Assembly (NCBI GenBank): GCA_002317245.1
Contig: DCIU01000114.1
Location: 4,902 to 11,637, forward strand
Origin: Lachnospiraceae bacterium UBA1718
GTDB lineage: Bacteria > Bacillota > Clostridia > Lachnospirales > Lachnospiraceae
DNA length: 6,736 nucleotides
Direction: 5' to 3'
Part shown: piece after piece, positions 1 to 6,002 of the stretch
Numbering within the stretch: position 1 is the stretch's first letter
Layout of the letters: every line of letters begins with the position of its first letter
The notes under the pieces: model-generated
The model's input: the letters and a program-made list of their open reading frames with translations, nothing else
Told to the model about the DNA's origin: nothing
Database searches by the model: none
Position numbers and translations under genes: made by a program

Positions 1-267
1 AAGTGTCCATCTGTATACCATCATCTTAATAATTATGGTACTAACTCAATCATGGTAACAATTGGTACCATTCACAAGGAAGAACTCATTATGGCTGATG
101 GAAGCAAGGAGATTAGAGATGTTGTAGACTTCAGCGCAACAATCGATGAGAGAATTGGAGATGGCTTCTACTTTGCAAGAAGCCTTAAGCTTGTTAAGCA
201 TATTTTTGCCAATCCAGAACTGTTAGAGCAGCCACTTAATGTTCCAAGCAATTTTGATTACAAATAA
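1..267 (+). CDS. E2-like (2-oxoacid dehydrogenase acyltransferase / CAT-fold) protein, C-terminal fragment
   Basis: The frame is open from the first base and ends at TAA 265-267, so the 5' end of the gene lies outside the window; the internal ATG at 52 is not the start. The 88 visible residues resemble the end of the E2 catalytic domain (Pfam 2-oxoacid_dh family). A conserved-type HHLNNYGTNSI stretch (fragment residues 7-17) is followed by DERIGDGFYFARS (49-61) and a terminal helix ending NPELLEQP. In true E2 enzymes and chloramphenicol acetyltransferase the second motif is DHRxxDG or HHxxxDG, with His as the general base. Here that position is Glu (codon 148-150), so ordinary acyltransfer by this copy is doubtful. 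I believe Clostridia carry stand-alone E2-like domains of this kind, with no lipoyl domain, but the missing N-terminus prevents confirmation. No terminator follows, and the channel gene begins 33 bases downstream, so co-transcription is possible. Confidence 0.72.
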   Translation, partial: KCPSVYHHLNNYGTNSIMVTIGTIHKEELIMADGSKEIRDVVDFSATIDERIGDGFYFARSLKLVKHIFANPELLEQPLNVPSNFDYK

Positions 268-300
268 GTTTACGCCGGATATTTAATAGATGGAGTGCCC

Positions 301-3156
301 ATGAGAAGAAGAGAAAAAGAGCAAAAGGATAAGATATCTCGATTAATAATAATACTTAGCATTATTATTATGCTTGTAGTAACCATGTATGTGTTCATAG
401 CACATATTGGCTATTATGCTGGAAAAGTAATTAATGACGTTACTATTACAATCCAGAACGAGGTCAAGAGAGCTGAAGACAAGACTAAAGTAGATAAAAT
501 ATCATCGGATATGCTTGAGTACCGTGGCAGATATATGCTGGATTACTGTAGCTATTATATCGAGAATAAGGGGTCTAATATTACCAGTCTTAATGCTCTT
601 GATTCCAAGGTCAGAGTCAACCTTTACTATGCTAATGAGACTAGTGAAGAGAATATATGGAGAGTCTACAAGACTGTGCAGAGTGATGTATTTGCTCTGA
701 ATACCGACAGTATTAATACTCTTTTGCAGGAGGGATACCTAGAACAGGCGGATGCTGAAGGTATAATGGACTACTATCGTTCAAGACAGGTTGGCGATGG
801 ATATGTGATCATAAGCTATACTGAAGATGATTTCATTGAAAATGGCTTTGAGAAAGCAGAAGCATACAGCCAGCGCAGTGGAGAGACTGTTTTCTGGATT
901 GATGATGAAGATGTAATTATATCCAGCAATGATAAATCATGTGTTGGCAAGGTTGCCAGTAAAGTTCTGGAACTGGCAATTGAGAATACCGTAGGTGTTG
1001 CAAAATTCGGTGGCGATTACGGTTATTATAATAAGACCGTTCTTGATGGAATGAACATCGTTGTATTTATCCCGCTTATGAGCCTTCTGTCGGGAATTGT
1101 TAGAAGCTCAATTGTTCCTATTATTCTCTTCTGGGTATTACTTGTTGCTATCTTAATCTATGTATTAATAATCAGGAAGAATGAATATTATAAGGATGAT
1201 TCTGCTGAGAAAATAAATATTGGCGATCGTATAACTCTTAATAAAAAGATATTATCCCACATCACAGCCCTTGCCTTCTTCGGACTTATATTAATTGGAA
1301 TTTCATTATTCTATGTAAGCACCCTTATAAGTTATAGTGACCAGAATGTTAGTGCGGCAAGGAATCTTAAGGCATTGTCTGCTACTTACGAGGCTAATCA
1401 GAAAAACAAAGAGACACTTGAGAATAATCTTAATAACGAATTCACAGAATATGCAGATATAGCTTCCTGGGGACTTATTGGCAATACCAATGAAATAAAT
1501 GACACATATCTTCAGGAAATGGTTAGTTCCATAGACTATTTCAGCAATATTAAGATAACTGATGGCAATGCTACCATAGTAGCATCTACAACCAGTGAAG
1601 ATGGATATACGCTTGGAAGAAATGATAATTCCATTAATAGCATATGTTGGCAGATAATGGATGGCCAGATTGACGATGGAATATATCTGAAGGATTCACC
1701 TGATTACAATGGATATGACATCACTGTGCTTACAAGACGACAGGATGCCAAGGGTGTAGTAATTATTGAGATTGCTGTAGACTATATTCCTGATTTGATG
1801 GACATATGGAATCTCGAAGAGACTATGCTCACAACAGACCTTGGAGACGCTACAACATATGCGGTATATCAGGATGAGCCGAATAAGGTATATATGTCTA
1901 CTCCAGATGCAGAGGAAGTGGTATATATCGACACTACTCTAAACGACAAGATTCTTGTTAATGGATTCAATGGTATCCAGCGTATTAAGGGGGTGAGATA
2001 TTACATTAACACTCTTGTTAACGCAGATTATAACCTCGTTCTGATAAGCGCTCTTCCAATGAGGGAGATTCCTTATTCTATGGCATGGCTAAGCTTATGG
2101 ACAATAACAATAGGTATAGTAGTATTTGTTATCGTTGTTCTTCTTGGTACTGCCAAGATTAATCTTAAGAATAAGAAGATAGCAGAAGGAGACGAAGCTA
2201 CTTCAGAGGACACAACTTCTAATATCATCCACGATTATGATAACGTACTAAATGAAGGTTTCAAAAATGTGGTCAACAGGATGATTCTGGCATCGGGAGT
2301 AGTTCTGGTACTCTTACTGGTTATTGATTACCTGGTTCAGGAGAAGCCACTTCTAAGCTATCTCTTAGGAAGTCATTGGAATAAGGGAATCAACCTATTC
2401 TCTATAACAATGATATTATTAATTATTGTGGGATGCGCTGTTACAGCGGTTGTAATAGACAGACTTACCAAGATGATTATGGATAATATGGGTCCAAGAG
2501 GAATGACAATTGGACACCTTATGAGTTCGCTAATAAGATTCCTGCTTCTGATTATTGCGATTATCTGGTCTCTTAATGAACTGGGAGCCAATCTTTCGGC
2601 GCTTCTTGCTGGAGCTGGTATTGCGGGTGCAGCAATTTCATTTTGCGCCAGCAGCACCATTGGTGACCTGCTATCAGGATTTTTTATTGTTTTCGAAGGC
2701 TCCTTCCAAATTGGCGACTGGATTGAAGTAGGCGGATTCAGAGGCCAGGTTCAGAAGATTGGAATGCGAACCACACAGATAGCCAAGGGCGACTGCATTA
2801 AGATAATTAATAACGCAGCCATGACCAATGTTACAGTTATGGATCCAACCAATTCTGGAGCGCTGGCAAGAATTGACATTGCATATAAGGAAGACGCTGA
2901 ACAGGTTATTAAGCTTATTGATGATAATAGAAAGATGTTTAGAGACGCCATTCCTGAGATTGAGGATGGCCCATATGTTAAGGGTGTAGTTGATCTTGGA
3001 ACTAATGGTGTCACCATCGAACTATACGCTCATGGAAGCCAGAGTTATGCTGGTAAGATTGAGAGAGGAATCAGGCTTGTGGCCAAGAGATTATTTGACG
3101 AGAATAATATTGAGATTCCATTTAACCAGGTTACAATACACCAGGCTGATGACTGA
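301..3156 (+). CDS. MscS-family mechanosensitive channel with two large extracytoplasmic sensor-like modules
   Basis: A 951-residue integral membrane protein. I choose ATG 301 because GGAG at 292-295 sits five bases ahead of it; an in-frame GTG at 295 overlaps that site and lacks one of its own. Predicted layout (residues from ATG 301): TM1 about 14-38; first outside module about 43-266; TM2 270-291; TM3 317-344; second outside module about 345-592; TM4 593-617; charged cytosolic linker; TM5 660-679; TM6 698-720; TM7 740-758; pore helix about 762-793; then the MscS beta domain and C-terminal alpha/beta domain to about 948. The channel core shows the Gly/Ala-rich pore helix (LLAGAGIAGAAISF), then GDLLSGFFIVFEG, GDWIEVGGFRGQVQKIGMRTT and a loop ending IINNAAMTNV, all typical of MscS. 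Eight membrane passes place both modules outside and the C-terminus inside. Both modules carry Cache/PAS-like strand-turn patterns (FWIDDEDVIISS; ITDGNATIVAS). MscS channels release solutes under hypo-osmotic stress; ligand gating through the outside modules is inference. Confidence 0.9.
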   Translation: MRRREKEQKDKISRLIIILSIIIMLVVTMYVFIAHIGYYAGKVINDVTITIQNEVKRAEDKTKVDKISSDMLEYRGRYMLDYCSYYIENKGSNITSLNALDSKVRVNLYYANETSEENIWRVYKTVQSDVFALNTDSINTLLQEGYLEQADAEGIMDYYRSRQVGDGYVIISYTEDDFIENGFEKAEAYSQRSGETVFWIDDEDVIISSNDKSCVGKVASKVLELAIENTVGVAKFGGDYGYYNKTVLDGMNIVVFIPLMSLLSGIVRSSIVPIILFWVLLVAILIYVLIIRKNEYYKDDSAEKINIGDRITLNKKILSHITALAFFGLILIGISLFYVSTLISYSDQNVSAARNLKALSATYEANQKNKETLENNLNNEFTEYADIASWGLIGNTNEINDTYLQEMVSSIDYFSNIKITDGNATIVASTTSEDGYTLGRNDNSINSICWQIMDGQIDDGIYLKDSPDYNGYDITVLTRRQDAKGVVIIEIAVDYIPDLMDIWNLEETMLTTDLGDATTYAVYQDEPNKVYMSTPDAEEVVYIDTTLNDKILVNGFNGIQRIKGVRYYINTLVNADYNLVLISALPMREIPYSMAWLSLWTITIGIVVFVIVVLLGTAKINLKNKKIAEGDEATSEDTTSNIIHDYDNVLNEGFKNVVNRMILASGVVLVLLLVIDYLVQEKPLLSYLLGSHWNKGINLFSITMILLIIVGCAVTAVVIDRLTKMIMDNMGPRGMTIGHLMSSLIRFLLLIIAIIWSLNELGANLSALLAGAGIAGAAISFCASSTIGDLLSGFFIVFEGSFQIGDWIEVGGFRGQVQKIGMRTTQIAKGDCIKIINNAAMTNVTVMDPTNSGALARIDIAYKEDAEQVIKLIDDNRKMFRDAIPEIEDGPYVKGVVDLGTNGVTIELYAHGSQSYAGKIERGIRLVAKRLFDENNIEIPFNQVTIHQADD

Positions 3157-3213
3157 TCATTTGTGATGAAGGGGATATGGGCGAATGGTGCTTGTTGGTA
3201 TACATGCAAGTGG

Positions 3214-3242
3214 TTGTTATAATTATGATGCGGTGTTATAAT
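3214..3242 (+). promoter_or_regulatory. Sigma-A-type promoter for the FliD-like gene
   Basis: TTGTTA at 3214-3219 and a perfect TATAAT at 3237-3242 are separated by exactly 17 bases (3220-3236). The predicted transcription start is about 3249-3250, giving a leader of about 80 bases before ATG 3330. No sigma-28 (flagellar late-gene) -10 element of the GCCGATAT type is seen here, so the downstream gene appears to be under housekeeping control despite its flagellar-like product. Confidence 0.75.
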
Positions 3243-3255
3243 AATTAGATAAACT

Positions 3256-3274
3256 AGCTCTTTTTATAAGAGCT
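3256..3274 (+). other. Hairpin at the 5' end of the leader mRNA
   Basis: AGCTCTT (3256-3262) and AAGAGCT (3268-3274) form a perfect 7-bp stem around a TTTAT loop. It begins only about six bases after the predicted transcription start. It is not followed by a T-run on either strand, so it is unlikely to be a terminator. A hairpin this close to the 5' end commonly protects mRNA from 5'-end-dependent decay; that role is inferred. Confidence 0.5.
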
Positions 3275-3329
3275 GAGGGAATTGTAATTAATTAGCTGAT
3301 GACAAGAACGGATTCGAGGAGGATAGCTA

Positions 3330-4010
3330 ATGAGAGATTTAAGTAATATTTCAGGCCTAATAGGCAGTCTGGGAAGCAGTTCTAGTTCAAGCTTCAACCT
3401 GCTTGACTATGCACAGATTAAGAACGGCAGCTATGGTAAGCTGATGAAGGCCTACTATAACGAGCAGAAGAGTGCTACTAAGGCTAACAGTAAGACAGAG
3501 ACTGATAAGAGCTCTAATGTCGCTACTGATAAGGATACAACAGGACTTAATAAGGTTCAGACTGAAGCAACAGCCCTTAAGGATGCGGCTACAGCCCTTC
3601 AGGATAAGGACCTGTGGAAGAATGCAGATACTGAGAAGATAACTAAGGCAGTTAAGAGCTTTGTAACAGAGTATAACGATGTTATTACCAACTCTGCGAA
3701 GGTTAGTGCTAAGGACGTAACCAGCGCTACCAATACAATGAAGAGTATGACCAGCACTATGTCCAAGGCCTTATCTAGTATTGGCATTACAGTGGGTTCT
3801 GATAATAAGCTTACTGTAGACGAGGATAAGCTTAAGAGTGCTGACATTAAGACTGTCAAGGCTATGTTCGACGGAGCCTATACCTATGGTGGACAGATTG
3901 CTGAAGATGCTTCTTCAGTTGCAAGTGCTGCTTCTCGTAATAGCAGTCTGTATACAAGTAATGCTACACTGCAGAATGCTTTAGGCAGCATTTTTAGTGA
4001 CGGAGTTTAA
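3330..4010 (+). CDS. Small FliD C-terminal-like protein, probable flagellar-type export substrate
   Basis: A 226-residue protein starting at ATG 3330 with a strong Shine-Dalgarno (AGGAGG 3317-3322, seven-base spacer). It has no signal peptide and no membrane segment. Residues 1-21 are Ser/Gly-rich, 24-45 contain DYAQIKNGSYGKLMKAYY, 46-75 are a charged Ser/Thr/Lys linker, and about 76-150 are predicted helical with VKSFVTEYNDVI at 108-119. Residues 150-180 (SSIGITVGSDNKLTVDED, then KL and further residues) resemble the C-terminal part of the flagellar filament cap protein FliD, where an 'LGI..DGKLSLDEDKL' pattern is typical. The protein lacks the FliD N-terminal half, being well under the usual 400-plus residues of FliD. 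It contains no Cys, Pro or His and only one Trp, a composition common among flagellins and axial flagellar proteins. It has its own promoter and terminator and no flagellar neighbours in the window. A role in motility, adhesion or the cell surface is inference. Confidence 0.85.
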   Translation: MRDLSNISGLIGSLGSSSSSSFNLLDYAQIKNGSYGKLMKAYYNEQKSATKANSKTETDKSSNVATDKDTTGLNKVQTEATALKDAATALQDKDLWKNADTEKITKAVKSFVTEYNDVITNSAKVSAKDVTSATNTMKSMTSTMSKALSSIGITVGSDNKLTVDEDKLKSADIKTVKAMFDGAYTYGGQIAEDASSVASAASRNSSLYTSNATLQNALGSIFSDGV

Positions 4011-4022
4011 TTAAGGGATACT

Positions 4023-4043
4023 ATGGCGGTTCATATTGAATGA
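4023..4043 (+). CDS. Six-codon leader reading frame (MAVHIE)
   Basis: ATG 4023 is preceded by AAGGG at 4013-4017 with a five-base spacer, the only convincing Shine-Dalgarno in this interval. The frame encodes six residues and stops at TGA 4041-4043, one base before the ATG at 4045 of the next gene. Codons 1-5 cover the whole left arm of the terminator. It could be a leader peptide whose translation opens the hairpin and delivers ribosomes to the next start. It could also be chance; nothing in the peptide sequence itself suggests a function. Confidence 0.3.
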   Translation: MAVHIE

Positions 4044-4059
4044 TATGAGCCGCCTTTTT
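4025..4059 (+). terminator. Rho-independent terminator after the FliD-like gene, overlapping the next start codon
   Basis: GGCGGTTCATAT (4025-4036) pairs with ATATGAGCCGCC (4043-4054) over 12 positions, with a single T-G wobble, around the loop TGAATG. It is followed directly by TTTTT (4055-4059). This is a textbook intrinsic terminator beginning 15 bases after the stop of the FliD-like gene. Unusually, its right arm contains ATG 4045, the most plausible start of the next gene. Confidence 0.88.
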
Positions 4060-4452
4060 GATTATATGAGCATAATAGTTAATACAACCAAATTTAAGAT
4101 ATGTGAGTATCTTCACGAGATATGCGAGTACGCAGGATTAAGTGAGCAGTGGGCTGATGAACTATGGATGGACCTGCTTACAGATGAAGATCTATATGAC
4201 GAGTTTATATATTATCTTGAGCATCATACATTTTTAGATAAGTTCAAGGTATCAGGATATGCCTTGTCAGATATATATGTATGGCAGATGGACAAGTATA
4301 ATCTGATCAGGGAGATTGGCAAGAATCCGACTACCTGTAATAAGGAGACTATGGTAATGAACGCCTTCAAGGCTATGTTCATGATGAAGAGGGATCCGGA
4401 GACATTCGTTAAGAGGATTGAGTCGGGCAGAGGCAATGACATGATTGGATAA
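4045..4452 (+). CDS. Conserved-looking small acidic protein of unknown function
   Basis: A 135-residue protein if it starts at ATG 4045, or 128 if at ATG 4066. A TTG at 4036 also extends the frame but lies in the terminator stem and has no ribosome site. Neither ATG has a Shine-Dalgarno, so initiation by coupling to the six-codon frame ending at 4043 is the simplest explanation for 4045. The protein is rich in aromatic and acidic residues, has no signal peptide or membrane helix, and reads as an all-helical cytoplasmic protein. Visible patterns are KFKICEYLHEICEYAGLS, DELWMDLLTDEDLYDEFIYY, a central HH, YVWQMDKYNLIRE and a C-terminal MVMNAFKAMFMMKRDPETF segment. I do not recognise a named family; my impression is that similar proteins occur in other Lachnospiraceae. 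The stop TAA at 4450-4452 is 100 bases before the PPK2 start, with no terminator between, so the two may share a transcript. Confidence 0.72.
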   Translation: MSRLFDYMSIIVNTTKFKICEYLHEICEYAGLSEQWADELWMDLLTDEDLYDEFIYYLEHHTFLDKFKVSGYALSDIYVWQMDKYNLIREIGKNPTTCNKETMVMNAFKAMFMMKRDPETFVKRIESGRGNDMIG

Positions 4453-4552
4453 TAATGGCCGTTGTCAGTTATATAAGTCAGGGAAAACAGTAGGGGTTAC
4501 GGATATAGATAAAGCGGTCGCCTGGCCGGAGACAGGCAGAATTGGGGTACAA

Positions 4553-5977
4553 ATGGGAAGAGCAGAAAAAGACATTTACAGAAACGAACTTGCGAAGAGA
4601 CAGCAGATTATTAAGGACGCCAATCTTCCAGTAATTGTTATTCTTGAAGGCTGGAGTGCAGCTGGTAAGGGAAGTGTACTTGGAAGCATTATCAAGTATA
4701 TGGACCCAAGATTCTTCAAGGTATATAACATGGACGTAATCTCAGAGGATGACAAGCGTAAGCCATTCCTATATCGTCATGCAGTAAGAATGCCTGAGTA
4801 TGGTCAGTTTTCCTTCTTTGATGGCGGCGTAATGGATGAGATTACAAGAGAATATCTCTTAGGCGAGATTAATGACGCTGAATATAATACTAAGGTTGAC
4901 AGCGTTATTAATTACGAGAGACAGCTCCGTGATAATGGATATCTTGTGGTTAAGTTCTTCCTGGATGTAGATAAGAAGACTCAGAAGGAGAGACTGGATA
5001 AGCTTGCAGATGGCAAGAATACCAAGTGGAGAGTAACTGAATTCGATAAGTGGCAGAATAAGCACTATGACAAGTGTGCTAAGCTCTATAAGCAGTATAT
5101 GGATGCAACAGACTCTAAGGCGGTTCCATGGCATGAGATTAAGTCTGTTGATAAGGATGATGTGGAGAGGTTCGTAGCCAATACAATTATTGCAAGCATA
5201 GACGCTGCAATAAGTCAGCCTTGGGTAGCTGATATTCAGGAGAATAAGTTCGACCTTAGCGAAGTAGGACCTTTATCAGCAATAACTCTTGCTGACAAGG
5301 AGCTCACGGATGAGGAATATAAGGCCAGACTGAAGGTACTTCAGAAGGAACTTAAGAAGCTTCACAACAAGCTCTATCAGAAGAGAATTCCTCTCGTTAT
5401 TGCATACGAAGGCTGGGATGCAGCAGGCAAGGGCGGCAACATTAAGAGAATTGCTAGTGCCCTGGACTGCAGAGGCTATGAGGTATTCCCTATTGCCAGC
5501 CCTACTAAGGAAGAGAAGAACAGGCACTTCTTATGGAGATTCTATAACAGACTTCCTAAGACAGGACATGTAGCTATATTTGACCGTACCTGGTATGGAA
5601 GAGTAATGGTTGAGAGACTCGAGGGTTACTGCAGTGAGAATGACTGGCAGAGAGCATATAACGAGATTAATGAGTTCGAGAAGGATCTGTACGACTGGGG
5701 AGCTATTGTAATCAAGTTCTGGGTTCAGGTTGATAAGGATACACAGCTTGAGAGGTTCACACTTAGACAGAATACTCCTGAGAAGCAGTGGAAGATAACT
5801 GACGAGGACTGGAGAAACAGAGAAAAGTGGGATCTCTATGAAGGAGCTATTGATGAGATGATTGCTAAGACAAGCACAAGCTTCGCTCCATGGTATGTCT
5901 TAGAGAGTAACGATAAGAAATATGCCAGAATTAAGGCTCTTGAGATCGTAATTGAAGAGATTAAGAAGCGCTTATAA
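4553..5977 (+). CDS. pap: Tandem-domain polyphosphate kinase 2 (polyphosphate:AMP phosphotransferase, PPK2 class II)
   Basis: A 474-residue cytoplasmic protein made of two fused PPK2 domains, close to the length of known polyphosphate:AMP phosphotransferases, which transfer phosphate from polyphosphate to AMP to give ADP. Domain 1 (about 5-225) has Walker A GWSAAGKG at 33-40, but at the Walker B position it has FDGGVMDE (89-96) instead of FDRxWY. Domain 2 (about 255-474) is canonical: GWDAAGKGG at 287-295, lid segment FLWRFYNRLPKTG at 326-338, and FDRTWYGRVMVER at 343-355. Both halves keep the later acidic/Trp segment (KWRVTEFDKW; QWKITDEDW). In characterised tandem PPK2 enzymes the C-terminal domain is reported to catalyse the reaction, which fits this pattern. 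I chose ATG 4553, with GGGG at 4544-4547 five bases upstream; the frame extends back to TTG 4445, but those 36 residues look non-homologous and have no ribosome site. The gene may be co-transcribed with the preceding small gene. Confidence 0.93.
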   Translation: MGRAEKDIYRNELAKRQQIIKDANLPVIVILEGWSAAGKGSVLGSIIKYMDPRFFKVYNMDVISEDDKRKPFLYRHAVRMPEYGQFSFFDGGVMDEITREYLLGEINDAEYNTKVDSVINYERQLRDNGYLVVKFFLDVDKKTQKERLDKLADGKNTKWRVTEFDKWQNKHYDKCAKLYKQYMDATDSKAVPWHEIKSVDKDDVERFVANTIIASIDAAISQPWVADIQENKFDLSEVGPLSAITLADKELTDEEYKARLKVLQKELKKLHNKLYQKRIPLVIAYEGWDAAGKGGNIKRIASALDCRGYEVFPIASPTKEEKNRHFLWRFYNRLPKTGHVAIFDRTWYGRVMVERLEGYCSENDWQRAYNEINEFEKDLYDWGAIVIKFWVQVDKDTQLERFTLRQNTPEKQWKITDEDWRNREKWDLYEGAIDEMIAKTSTSFAPWYVLESNDKKYARIKALEIVIEEIKKRL

Positions 5978-5979
5978 AA

Positions 5980-6002
5980 GGAATAATCTACAAAATTATC
6001 CC
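5980..6002. terminator. Possible weak bidirectional hairpin between convergent genes
   Basis: GGAATAAT (5980-5987) and ATTATCCC (5995-6002) can pair over eight positions with one A-C mismatch, around a seven-base loop that contains the minus-strand stop codon (5988-5990). Read on the minus strand, the stem is followed by TTTTATAAG. On the plus strand only ATATTTCTT follows. The stem is AT-rich and weak. It is the only candidate terminator I can find for either convergent gene, so I list it tentatively. Confidence 0.3.

Noticed and set aside
295..300. GTG 295 as start of the channel gene
   Set aside because: It overlaps GGAG at 292-295, which is well spaced for ATG 301, and adds only two residues.
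268..300. GCCGGATAT at 274-282 as a sigma-28 -10 element ahead of the channel gene
   Set aside because: It carries an extra G relative to GCCGATAT, and no TAAA element sits at the required distance upstream.
2373..3017. Two minus-strand frames (2373-2660 and 2751-3017) within the channel gene
   Set aside because: They are shadows of the strongly conserved MscS core on the plus strand, with no ribosome sites or recognisable motifs.
3293..3333. Imperfect direct repeat TAGCTGATGA (3293-3302) and TAGCTAATGA (3324-3333), the second containing the start codon
   Set aside because: Ten bases with one mismatch in AT-rich DNA is weak evidence, and no dyad or known operator pattern supports regulator binding.
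4455..4493. 12-codon frame beginning MAV just before PPK2, superficially like the mini-ORF at 4023
   Set aside because: It has no Shine-Dalgarno and no coupling to a downstream start; the shared MAV opening is most simply chance.
4445..4552. N-terminal extension of PPK2 from TTG 4445
   Set aside because: TTG 4445 overlaps the end of the preceding gene and has no Shine-Dalgarno. The 36 extra residues look unlike the start of a PPK2 protein, and ATG 4553 has an adequate GGGG site.
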